In this document: positions 1 to 7,371 of the stretch, in pieces
How positions within the stretch are numbered: the first letter of the stretch is position 1
Layout of the letters: the number at the start of each line of letters is the position of its first letter
Origin: Ignavibacteria bacterium
Lineage (GTDB): Bacteria; Bacteroidota; Ignavibacteria; Tepidaquicellales; OLB5
DNA: 40,666 nucleotides
Reading direction: 5' to 3'
Assembly: GCA_014879675.1 (NCBI GenBank)
Contig: JACSRQ010000110.1
Span: forward strand, 1-40,666
Translations under genes and position numbers: made by a program
The notes under the pieces: generated by a model
Told to the model about the DNA's origin: nothing
Databases searched by the model: none
What the model saw: only the letters and a program-made list of their open reading frames with translations

Positions 1-180
1 CCACGGATTTATCCGTGGGAAAACATATCCATGAAATTCAAAGAACCGCTTCAGCGGTTTCAAACCGTTGAAACGGTTAATGACCGTTGGGGGCCTTATG
101 AATCCCACGACTAAAGTCGTGGGCTGTGTAAACTCCCCATGGGCTGCACCCATCGCTATCATATCCCGCCCCGTTGGGGC
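1..180. repeat. cluster of six short hairpins
   Basis: Six perfect or near-perfect inverted repeats are packed into 180 bases, each with a different stem sequence: 1-18 (8-bp arms), 44-59 (7-bp arms AACCGCT/AGCGGTT), 63-78 (7-bp arms AACCGTT/AACGGTT), 104-123 (9-bp arms CCCACGACT/AGTCGTGGG), 139-153 (5-bp arms ATGGG/CCCAT) and 168-180 (GCCCC/GGGGC). Spacers within the hairpins are 2-5 nt. No convincing coding frame runs through them. The cluster is cut by the window edge, so its left boundary is unknown. It resembles palindrome clusters found between genes in Bacteroidota-type genomes, but the family is not named here. Confidence 0.75.
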
Positions 181-211
181 TAAACTGGAATGCACAGGTG
201 GTACGTGTTTT

Positions 212-239
212 TTGTTATTTGCTATTCAATTGATATACA
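212..239 (+). promoter_or_regulatory. possible promoter of the pilM-like/rsmD/coaD run
   Basis: A TTGTTA box (212-217) and a TATACA box (234-239) are separated by 16 bp, about 40 bp upstream of the TTG start at 281. The match is reasonable but the spacer is one base shorter than in the other promoters of this window. Confidence 0.35.
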
Positions 240-280
240 CCCAAATTAGGTTTATTTTTGTATCAAATTATTAAAACTCA

Positions 281-1216
281 TTGAGCACAACACTAGGTAT
301 CGGATTTTCAGGGAACCATATATATTTCACGGAGCTGGTGGGTGATGCCGCCAATCCAAAAGTTGATCATATTGAATCCATTAAGCTCGATTTCGATTTC
401 GAAGACGAGCTTGGCAAATATAAAAGCAGCCAGAAAGATCTTACCAACATTTCAAGCGAAATTAGCACCTATGTTGCCAAACGCGGATTGAACATCTCAA
501 AAGCCGCGCTTACTATCAGCACTTCGCAGGCATTTGTTATTACCCTGCCGGTGGATTACTCCGAAGGCAAACAATCCATTAACTCAAAAATTTATTGGGA
601 GCTCTCGAATTACTTTCCCGATAATTACAACGATTACCTCATAAATACATACAGACTTAACAATGTTCTGCCGTGCAAAAACTCCGATGACTTCCTTATC
701 ATAGCCGTGCATAAAAATACAATCGAGTTCATCAAACGTATATTCAAAATCTGCAATCTCGAGCTTAGCGTGGTTGATATAGACCATTTTTCCGCTGAGA
801 ACGCTATCCGCAAAAACTATAGCGGCGCCATCGAAGGAAGGAATGTTCTTCTTGTGGGTTTAAAGAACGGACGCATTGATTACGGATATATGGTTGACCG
901 TAAATATAAATACTTCACACACTCGCGTTACTACAATAACACAGAATTCAACCTTAGCCTAACGCGCAGGCTAAATGCAATATTTGCCGCCGAGCCGGTT
1001 TCAGGCAGCGCGGATTGCATCTACCTCTATGGCGATGATATCCGCGAAGATACCGTTGAAGCCGTAAGAAAGCTTGATAAAGCGCCGGTCGAGATCATCA
1101 ATCCGTTCGAGAATATCCGCGCCACAGACCTCTTCCTCAAAAATGATAGCCTGAGAAAGTATTCCTATAAATTCGCAGCAAGCTGCGGCATCGCGCTCAG
1201 AAATATCGGAGCTTAA
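281..1216 (+). CDS. PilM-like actin-fold (SHS2/ASKHA) protein
   Basis: This 311-residue protein has the layout of the PilM family, the cytoplasmic actin-like component that links type IV pilus or type II secretion assembly proteins to the inner membrane. An N-terminal strand (LGIGFSGN) is followed by a segment reading like PilM's 'lP..........i.we...y.P', here TLPVDYSE then KIYWELSNYFPD (about residues 90-115). A later segment, AVHKNTIEFIKRIFKICNLE, then ends in VDIDHFSAENAI, as in the second ATPase lobe. The start is TTG with no Shine-Dalgarno, chosen because no ATG gives the N-terminal strand. It lies 7 bp upstream of rsmD, so co-transcription is likely. No pilN, pilO, pilP or pilQ follows, so a pilus role is inferred from fold alone; an orphan relative is possible. 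Confidence 0.6.
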   Translation: MSTTLGIGFSGNHIYFTELVGDAANPKVDHIESIKLDFDFEDELGKYKSSQKDLTNISSEISTYVAKRGLNISKAALTISTSQAFVITLPVDYSEGKQSINSKIYWELSNYFPDNYNDYLINTYRLNNVLPCKNSDDFLIIAVHKNTIEFIKRIFKICNLELSVVDIDHFSAENAIRKNYSGAIEGRNVLLVGLKNGRIDYGYMVDRKYKYFTHSRYYNNTEFNLSLTRRLNAIFAAEPVSGSADCIYLYGDDIREDTVEAVRKLDKAPVEIINPFENIRATDLFLKNDSLRKYSYKFAASCGIALRNIGA

Positions 1217-1223
1217 TACTGAA

Positions 1224-1796
1224 TTGAGAATAATCGCAGGGAAATACAAATCACGCAGGGTAAACTCGGGCAATCCGGAAGGCAAAGCTGATTGCCTCAA
1301 GGGCAGACTATCGGGCTATAGACCAACAACCGATAGAGCGCGCGAGACTTTGTTTAATACGCTAAATAATATTCTGGATTTCGACAGCGTTACCTGCCTG
1401 GATCTCTTTGCGGGCTCCGGTGCACTTGGATTTGAAGCCATGAGCAGGGGAGCGGCATCATGCGACTTCGTTGAAACATCGCAGAAGCAGACCGAGTACA
1501 TTAAACAAACTGCTGATGAGCTTGGCTGTACAGAGAGCATAGCAATATATAAACAGGATGCGATATCATACCTGAAGAAAAATCCGGAACTGGAGTATGA
1601 CCTGATTTTGGCTGATCCGCCGTACGGGTATGAGTTCTATAATGAGCTCAACGCGGAGATAGTGAAACATAAATTCGGTATATTTGTGCTGGAGTACGGT
1701 GCCGATGGCGCGGGAATGTATGATATGAATAAGTATGATGTGGTTGATAAAAAAGCAGGTATTACAAATTTCAAAATATTGGTAAGCAAAGATTAA
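1224..1796 (+). CDS. rsmD: 16S rRNA (guanine966-N2)-methyltransferase
   Basis: RsmD methylates G966 of 16S rRNA using S-adenosylmethionine. The protein starts with the family hallmark MRIIAGKYK, has the Rossmann AdoMet motif CLDLFAGSGALG (about residues 59-70) and the N2-guanine methylase motif DPPYG at residues 131-135. At 190 residues the length is normal, but the loop between RRV and RPTTDRARE is about ten residues longer than in typical RsmD. Start is TTG at 1224, 7 bp after the preceding stop; the next gene begins 5 bp after this stop. The rsmD-coaD pairing is a common bacterial arrangement, which supports both calls. Confidence 0.93.
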   Translation: MRIIAGKYKSRRVNSGNPEGKADCLKGRLSGYRPTTDRARETLFNTLNNILDFDSVTCLDLFAGSGALGFEAMSRGAASCDFVETSQKQTEYIKQTADELGCTESIAIYKQDAISYLKKNPELEYDLILADPPYGYEFYNELNAEIVKHKFGIFVLEYGADGAGMYDMNKYDVVDKKAGITNFKILVSKD

Positions 1797-1801
1797 AGTT
1801 G

Positions 1802-2290
1802 ATGTCAAAAAAGATAGCAATATATCCCGGAACATTTGATCCCATAACACTCGGACATCTTGATGTGCTGAAACGCGCATGCGGATTGTTTGATGAAGTC
1901 ATAATCTCCGCGGCTATCAGTTCCTCTAAAAACACCATGTTTACTATAGAAGAGCGAATCGATGCTATCAATCTCTCGATACGTGATATGAAGAATTGCA
2001 GGGTGGAAAAATTTGACGGGTTGCTGGTTAATTATGCGATTGAGAAGAAGGCTTCTGTTATAGTCAGGGGACTCAGAGCAATTTCGGATTTTGAATATGA
2101 GTTTCAGATGGCTTTGACCAACCGTAAAATTGCGCCGGATGTTGAAACTGTTTTTCTTATGCCCGGAGAGAAGTATTCATACATCAGCTCAACGCTTGTG
2201 CGCGAAGTTGCAAAGTACGGAGGTGATGTCAGCGAGTTCGTGCCGGCTGAAGCTGCGGAAATGATAAGAAAGAAATTCCCGAAGAGATAA
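1802..2290 (+). CDS. coaD: phosphopantetheine adenylyltransferase
   Basis: CoaD transfers AMP from ATP to 4'-phosphopantetheine, the penultimate step of coenzyme A synthesis, in the cytoplasm. The 162-residue length is typical. The nucleotidyltransferase signature GTFDPITLGH sits at residues 10-19, and the later ISSTLVRE segment matches the second ATP-binding motif. I chose the ATG at 1802 rather than the TTG just before it at 1799, because family members start a few residues before the YPGTFDP strand. It follows rsmD by 5 bp and ends 2 bp from the end of the convergent hydrolase gene, leaving no room for a terminator between them. Confidence 0.95.
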   Translation: MSKKIAIYPGTFDPITLGHLDVLKRACGLFDEVIISAAISSSKNTMFTIEERIDAINLSIRDMKNCRVEKFDGLLVNYAIEKKASVIVRGLRAISDFEYEFQMALTNRKIAPDVETVFLMPGEKYSYISSTLVREVAKYGGDVSEFVPAEAAEMIRKKFPKR

Positions 2291-2292
2291 GG

Positions 2293-3132
2293 TTATAATA
2301 CAGACTTCAAAAACTCTTTCATCTTTTCAATTACAGTATCGAATGCTTTTGTGGATCCTTTTAATGGATGCTCTATACCGAACGTATGCCCGGTGCTTTC
2401 TATTATATACAGCTCTGTTTTGCTTTTATCGGATGCGGCGAATAGCTTTTCGGCATCGGTAAACTTAACAGCCAGATCTTCTTTGCCATGAATGATAAGT
2501 GCCGGAATTTTCAGTCTGCCAAATGCTTTTTCAATATTCAGCCTTTCACTGTTCTGTTCAATATCATCCAGGAAACCCGAGTTCATTCTCATCATCTGGT
2601 TTGTCCGGGTGTTAGGAATTTCGATATATCCCTTTTCGCGCCATCTTTTGATCTGTTCGGGGGTATAGCGGTTTACATCTCCAACAGATGCAAGCGTGAT
2701 CAGCGCTTTGATCCTGTCATCTTCCGAAGCGCCTATTATGACTGCGGCACCGCCGCGTGAGTGGCCTATCAGGGCGATTCTGTTCTTATCTATATTATAG
2801 TTCTCAGCATTACTATATATATAGTCTATTATAGTGTGCAGGTCAGAAAGCTCTTTTGAATGGGTATTTTGTGCAAAAAGGTCCAGGCGGGTGAAATCCA
2901 TAGGTTTATCAGCCGCGACTCCGTTGTGTGAAAAATTGAAGCTCACGGCGATGTAACCCGTTTCTGCCAATTTTTCGAGCATATAGGGGAAACCGCCCCA
3001 ATCTTTAAACCCTTTAAATCCATGTGCGAAAATTATACAGGGAGATTTATGGTTTAAATTATTGTTTTCAGTTCGCTTATAAATTGCAATGTTAATATCA
3101 CGAACTTTGATTGATTCAGTAACAATTTTCAT
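2293..3132 (-). CDS. alpha/beta-fold hydrolase (serine peptidase/esterase type)
   Basis: A 279-residue alpha/beta hydrolase of the dienelactone hydrolase/prolyl-oligopeptidase-like type. Visible features are the oxyanion-hole strand IIFAHGFKGF, the nucleophile elbow GHSRGG with serine at residue 125, the acid in IIHGKEDLAV, and the catalytic histidine in STGHTFG near the C terminus. The ATG at 3132 (MKIVTESIK) is preferred over an upstream in-frame start at 3198, which would add 22 hydrophobic residues unlike the family. That extension could conceivably be a membrane anchor, so the start is not certain. Substrate cannot be read from sequence. It converges on coaD. Confidence 0.85.
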   Translation of the reverse strand: MKIVTESIKVRDINIAIYKRTENNNLNHKSPCIIFAHGFKGFKDWGGFPYMLEKLAETGYIAVSFNFSHNGVAADKPMDFTRLDLFAQNTHSKELSDLHTIIDYIYSNAENYNIDKNRIALIGHSRGGAAVIIGASEDDRIKALITLASVGDVNRYTPEQIKRWREKGYIEIPNTRTNQMMRMNSGFLDDIEQNSERLNIEKAFGRLKIPALIIHGKEDLAVKFTDAEKLFAASDKSKTELYIIESTGHTFGIEHPLKGSTKAFDTVIEKMKEFLKSVL

Positions 3133-3247
3133 AGATTTTTGTGCAAAAATTAGAAGAAATTTGAAGTTAGGGGTTATAATCCGAATAAATATCAACAAAA
3201 CAAGTTAGAATAGCAATAACCCATTCCGGTATTTTATCCAAAATAGC

Positions 3248-3276
3248 TTGCAAAAATATTTTTTAATCTGTATTAT
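3248..3276 (+). promoter_or_regulatory. sigma70-type promoter of the first T9SS gene
   Basis: TTGCAA (3248-3253), a 17-bp spacer and TATTAT (3271-3276), 45 bp before the ATG at 3321. The same TATTAT box and 17-bp spacing recur before the next T9SS gene. Confidence 0.55.
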
Positions 3277-3320
3277 TGGTCATTCAATTAACTGATTTTT
3301 ATCTCAACAAAGGAGTATTA

Positions 3321-5003
3321 ATGAAGAAAAGACTTTTTCCGGTTTTCGCCCTATTGGCTGTATCCCTGTTTTTTGCGGGAATGTTCACAAACGATCCGAT
3401 TGACAAAAACAAGATCGTAAACAACTACAGACCTGCCAATATTCAGGATCCAATTGTTCCTGAAACAGATGCTATAGTAAAGTTCGTAGATAGCTTGAAC
3501 GGCGCAAACGATACAGTTTCTTTAAGAACAAGAGGTTACATTCCAAAACGCGGACCGGCAGCCGGACCTTCGGGAACAAAACCCAACTGGTACCAGGGAA
3601 GCACCGGTGGTTCTGCAAACTGGCCTGCTTTTAACGGACCTACGAACGGTTACGTTGGAAATGATTTTAATTTCACCACAGGTACAAACACTGTTGATCT
3701 TTGGCTGATATTACCTTCGCAGAATGTTGCTGCAGGTGATACTTTATCATTCTATGAAAGATCAGGCTTAAACAATACATTCCCTGATTCAATGAGAGTG
3801 TTTTATGCTGCAAATGGTGATACAGTTCCGGGTTCAGGCTCTTTTGTTGAGCTTGGCAGGTTCTTAAATACTACTTCAGGCGCATGGACTGAAAGAAGAT
3901 TTGTTGCTCCCTCTGGCAGCGCTAACGGCAGGTTTGCTATTAACTACAGAGTAGTTAGCGGCGGACCGGGAGGAGCTAACTCTTTTGCAGTTGGTGTAGA
4001 TTTCATCAGAATACTCGGACCCGCTCCGGTTGTTAACACCACACTTCTTTTAACACATGACTCAACAGTAGTAACTACACTGGCAGAAAGAAAAAAAGAC
4101 AGAGATTCAATGCGTACTTATTTAGGCGGCATTGTTGGCGGTTATGATTTCATTACATTTGACACAAATACAGTACTTCCTTCATTAACACAGTACAGCA
4201 GGATCGTAATTCAGGAAACCGCATTTGACGGTCAGCCTGCAAGGTATCTTGGCTTAGCACAGAGGAATGCTATTATTGCATGGCTTAACAGCGGAACCTC
4301 AGGAAACAGGAAAACTCTTGTTCATATCGGCGGCGACCTTGGTTATAACTATAGCAGAGCAACTTCAGGCGCTTTAGATCTGAATTTCTCGAACACAATT
4401 TCAGGATACAACTACAAGCTTGATAACGCTTATCCTTCACCCGGTAACGTTGTTGGTGTTGGAGTTGATGTTGGAAATACCAGGACAATAACCACACCAG
4501 GCGCAAACTATTATCCTGATGGATGCTCGATGATCAATGGTTCTTTTCCGCTCTATAGGTATGGAAACCACACTGCAGCAGATACACTTGCAGGAGTTAT
4601 GAGATACACACCTACATACGAAGTAAGGGCATTATTCTCAGACCCGAGATATTATTCAGGTGCAGGCGGATGGCAGCCGGTTCTTGCTGCATTACTTGGC
4701 GCTATTACAGGCGTTAACACTGTTAATAACACAGTTCCTGAAGTATATTCACTCAGCCAGAACTATCCTAATCCGTTCAACCCGTCAACAAACATCAAAT
4801 TCGCAATTCCGCAGTCCGGAAATGTGAAGATGGTTATATTTGACGTATTGGGCAGGGAAGTTGTAACACTCGTTAATGAATTCAGGCAGGCAGGAAACTA
4901 CGTTGTAGATTTCAATGCATCTGCACTTTCAAGCGGTGTTTACTTCTACAGAATTGATGCAGGTAACTTTACACAGACCAAAAAGATGTTACTTGTAAAA
5001 TAA
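3321..5003 (+). CDS. T9SS-sorted surface protein with beta-sandwich and GATase-like domains
   Basis: A secreted protein of 560 residues. The start at 3321 follows a good ribosome-binding site (AAAGGAG, 6-7 nt away) and gives a signal peptide (MKKRLFPVFALLAVSLFFAG). Residues about 80-250 look like a jelly-roll adhesion domain (DLWLILPSQNVAAGDTLSFY). Residues about 255-470 have alternating strands such as SRIVIQE and KTLVHIGGDLG, resembling flavodoxin or class-I glutamine-amidotransferase-like (ThuA-like) folds; this is a guess without a catalytic motif I can name. The last 80 residues are a T9SS type A sorting domain (QNYPNPFNPSTNIKF to KKMLLVK). Its 3' end and terminator are nearly the same as in the next gene. 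Confidence 0.8.
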   Translation: MKKRLFPVFALLAVSLFFAGMFTNDPIDKNKIVNNYRPANIQDPIVPETDAIVKFVDSLNGANDTVSLRTRGYIPKRGPAAGPSGTKPNWYQGSTGGSANWPAFNGPTNGYVGNDFNFTTGTNTVDLWLILPSQNVAAGDTLSFYERSGLNNTFPDSMRVFYAANGDTVPGSGSFVELGRFLNTTSGAWTERRFVAPSGSANGRFAINYRVVSGGPGGANSFAVGVDFIRILGPAPVVNTTLLLTHDSTVVTTLAERKKDRDSMRTYLGGIVGGYDFITFDTNTVLPSLTQYSRIVIQETAFDGQPARYLGLAQRNAIIAWLNSGTSGNRKTLVHIGGDLGYNYSRATSGALDLNFSNTISGYNYKLDNAYPSPGNVVGVGVDVGNTRTITTPGANYYPDGCSMINGSFPLYRYGNHTAADTLAGVMRYTPTYEVRALFSDPRYYSGAGGWQPVLAALLGAITGVNTVNNTVPEVYSLSQNYPNPFNPSTNIKFAIPQSGNVKMVIFDVLGREVVTLVNEFRQAGNYVVDFNASALSSGVYFYRIDAGNFTQTKKMLLVK

Positions 5004-5052
5004 TCTATTCAGCTCGAAAGAGCTTTTACAGGTTTTATTGTATTAAACACAC

Positions 5053-5086
5053 AAGCCGGACTATAGAAATATAGCCCGGCTTTTTT
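5053..5086 (+). terminator. intrinsic terminator with GAAA loop
   Basis: A 13-bp stem (AAGCCGG-A-CTATA / TATAG-C-CCGGCTT) with one A.C mismatch (5060/5075), a GAAA tetraloop at 5066-5069 and a run of six T. It is almost identical to the terminator at 7251. Confidence 0.9.
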
Positions 5087-5252
5087 ATGTATAAAAACTG
5101 AATGTGTAAGATCCGATAATTCGGGAACAGTAAGTGATGTGAAAATCTCTTAAGAACTCTGATTTTTTGTATGTAAGAGATAATTGAGCGGAATATGCTT
5201 AAAAATGTTCATACATGCAATAACCGCAGTTATTATTATTAAAAAAAATCAC

Positions 5253-5281
5253 TTGACATAAGGAACTAAAAATGATATTAT
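5253..5281 (+). promoter_or_regulatory. near-consensus sigma70 promoter
   Basis: TTGACA (5253-5258), 17-bp spacer, TATTAT (5276-5281), with an A/T-rich stretch (5229-5248) upstream in the UP-element position. Predicted transcription start is near 5288, giving a leader of about 35 nt to the ATG at 5323. Confidence 0.7.
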
Positions 5282-5322
5282 GCGGCATACAAATAACCAT
5301 TTTCAAACGAAACGGAGAAAAT

Positions 5323-7206
5323 ATGACAAAGAAAAGACAATTTCTTTTACTGGCAGTTGTTTTGATAACTGCAATTTCTGTTGGATTTTTTAGTTTAAGC
5401 AGTGACGGTAACCCAACCTCAACAACTGCTCCTAATACAAATTCACCAGTAATAAACACGAACAACTTACCGGACGCTATGGTAGGAGCATGGACTACAG
5501 GCGCCACGGTTACAACACAGGTTTATTTTGGAGGCAGTGATTCATACCGGAGAAACGATACAGGCTGGGTGTTTACTGTTGGCGGTAATACTCCTACAGC
5601 AGCAAGCGGTCTTTCACAGAGATACAATGTTAACACAAACACTTATGCAGCTATAGCTGTACTTCCGTACAGTACAGTTGTTAACGGGTGCGCAGTGTTA
5701 AAGGATTCACTTTATACAATGGGAGGCTACTTAAACGGTTCAACACCAACCACAAACTTCTATAAATACGATATCAACGCTAATACATGGATAGCAAGAG
5801 CTCCGATGCCGGGTGCCGCTGCTTTCTGTAAGGGTGTTGGCTACCAGGATAGTTTGATCTATGTTGCAAGAGGTTATGATGGATCAGCTGTATCAGGAAT
5901 CATTTATCTTTATAACTCCAATACAAACACATGGAGAACAGCTACTCCAATGCCTGTTAGCAGGTTTGGCGGAGCTTTTTCACGTTCAGGTGATACATTA
6001 ATATATGTTGGCGGAGCTGATCTTTCATTGTTCTACAACACAACATACAGAGGTGTTATCAGTCAGTCAGATAGAAGCGTAATCACATGGACAACCGGCG
6101 CAGTTTGCCCGGGTATTGGTGCTGGTATGTACAGAATGGATGCCCGTCCATGGGGCTGCAAAGGTATAATATTGACCGGCGGAAGCACAGGCGCTGCTTT
6201 TACTTTAACATCAAATATCTGTTATACATACAGCCCTGGTGCAAATGTATGGACAGTTCAGGCTAACAAAACCACTGCATGGACAGCAGGACAGAGCGGA
6301 AGCGTAAGATTAGCCGGAAACATCTGGAAATTAGTTTGCGTATCAGGTTACAACGGTACAGCTGCAATTACAAACACAGAAATCTTCACAGATACTCTTT
6401 GCCCCGCACCACCGCCAACTGCATGGTGTCAGGGATTCACTGATGTTACTTTTCCTCCGACCGGATGGACACTTACAGGCGCTGCTTTACTGTGGTCCCG
6501 TAACGCAGTCAGTGGTTTCGGTGTAGGTTTAGGTTCTGCAAAAGCAGATTTCTACAATATTACAGGAAATCAGCAGTTAAATTCAATTGTAATGGGAGCT
6601 CCATCAACAGGTGGTGACTCGTTAATATTCCAGAATGCTTACTGCACTTTCGCTACGGAAAATGACCAGTTACAGATCCAGACTTCCACTGACGGTGGAA
6701 CAACCTGGGTTCCGCTTGTTACATTAAATGGCGGTGTTTCAGGTCCGTTAGTAACTGCTCCGCCTCAAACCGCTGCTTTCACTCCTAGTGCTGCTCAGTG
6801 GAAGTACCAGAGATTGGCATTACCGGTTGGAGTTAACAGGATTCAGTTCAATGCTATCTCAGCTTTCGGTAACAACTTATACATAGATAGTATTTGTTAT
6901 AAACCGGCCGTTGTTGGAATTTCCAATAATAACACTGTTGCAAAAGAATTCTCATTATCACAGAACTATCCTAATCCATTCAACCCGACAACTAACATTA
7001 AATTCGGTTTACCGACCTCAGGTAATGTTAAGCTTGTTGTGTTTGATGTATTAGGCAGAGAAGTTACAACTCTGGTTAATGAATTCAAGACTTCAGGTAT
7101 ATATACTGTTGATTTTGATGCTTCAATGTTATCAAGCGGTGTTTACTTCTACAGAATTGAATCAGGTAATTTTGTTGAAACAAAGAAAATGTTGCTTGTA
7201 AAATAA
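5323..7206 (+). CDS. kelch-repeat T9SS surface protein with adhesin-like domain
   Basis: A 627-residue secreted protein. The ATG at 5323 follows CGGAGAAA and starts a signal peptide (MTKKRQFLLLAVVLITAISV). Residues about 60-375 contain kelch-type blades: double-glycine strands such as LYTMGGYLNG, IYVGGADLS and ILTGGSTG, alternating with YDINANTW and YNSNTNTWR segments about 45 residues apart, as in a beta-propeller. Residues about 380-545 look like a jelly-roll (cleaved-adhesin/MAM-like) domain, starting at WCQGFTDVTFPPTGW. The last 80 residues are the T9SS type A sorting domain. Likely a surface adhesin or binding protein; the ligand is unknown. It is the second of five consecutive T9SS genes and shares its 3' module with the first. 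Confidence 0.82.
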   Translation: MTKKRQFLLLAVVLITAISVGFFSLSSDGNPTSTTAPNTNSPVINTNNLPDAMVGAWTTGATVTTQVYFGGSDSYRRNDTGWVFTVGGNTPTAASGLSQRYNVNTNTYAAIAVLPYSTVVNGCAVLKDSLYTMGGYLNGSTPTTNFYKYDINANTWIARAPMPGAAAFCKGVGYQDSLIYVARGYDGSAVSGIIYLYNSNTNTWRTATPMPVSRFGGAFSRSGDTLIYVGGADLSLFYNTTYRGVISQSDRSVITWTTGAVCPGIGAGMYRMDARPWGCKGIILTGGSTGAAFTLTSNICYTYSPGANVWTVQANKTTAWTAGQSGSVRLAGNIWKLVCVSGYNGTAAITNTEIFTDTLCPAPPPTAWCQGFTDVTFPPTGWTLTGAALLWSRNAVSGFGVGLGSAKADFYNITGNQQLNSIVMGAPSTGGDSLIFQNAYCTFATENDQLQIQTSTDGGTTWVPLVTLNGGVSGPLVTAPPQTAAFTPSAAQWKYQRLALPVGVNRIQFNAISAFGNNLYIDSICYKPAVVGISNNNTVAKEFSLSQNYPNPFNPTTNIKFGLPTSGNVKLVVFDVLGREVTTLVNEFKTSGIYTVDFDASMLSSGVYFYRIESGNFVETKKMLLVK

Positions 7207-7250
7207 TCCTGTAACAGGATACTGTAACAGATTCAATACATAAAATTCAC

Positions 7251-7288
7251 AAGCCGGGCTATAGAAATATAGCCCGGCTTTTTTTTAT
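7251..7288 (+). terminator. intrinsic terminator with GAAA loop
   Basis: A perfect 13-bp stem (AAGCCGGGCTATA / TATAGCCCGGCTT), GAAA tetraloop at 7264-7267, then a run of T. It differs from the terminator at 5053 by one stem base and the length of the T run. Confidence 0.93.
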
Positions 7289-7337
7289 GTGCCGGATTTC
7301 CCCTAATATAGAAAAAACCTGAAAACGGCTTTTTAAA

Positions 7338-7366
7338 TTGAATTTATCTCAAAATTTGCATAATCT
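7338..7366 (+). promoter_or_regulatory. promoter placing transcription start at the ATG
   Basis: TTGAAT (7338-7343), 17-bp spacer, TAATCT (7361-7366). The expected start point (about 7 nt past the -10 box) falls at 7372-7374, on the ATG of the next gene, which would make a leaderless message. Confidence 0.5.
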
Positions 7367-7371
7367 TGCAT

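Larger units (their letters stand above)
5004..5322. other. gene-free interval between two T9SS genes
   Basis: These 319 bases hold the terminator at 5053-5086, an inverted repeat at 5145-5181 (8-bp arms ATCTCTTA/TAAGAGAT, 21-nt loop), a small hairpin at 5219-5234 (AATAAC/GTTATT, loop CGCA) just upstream of the promoter, and the promoter at 5253-5281. The two inverted repeats could be regulator sites, but nothing else supports that. Confidence 0.6.

Noticed and set aside
68-274. Open frame of 68 codons across the left hairpin cluster
   Set aside because: It runs through four palindromes, has no ribosome-binding site and no recognisable protein features.
5229-5248. Simple repeat with its own function
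   Set aside because: The TTA/A-rich run is better explained as A/T-rich promoter upstream sequence.
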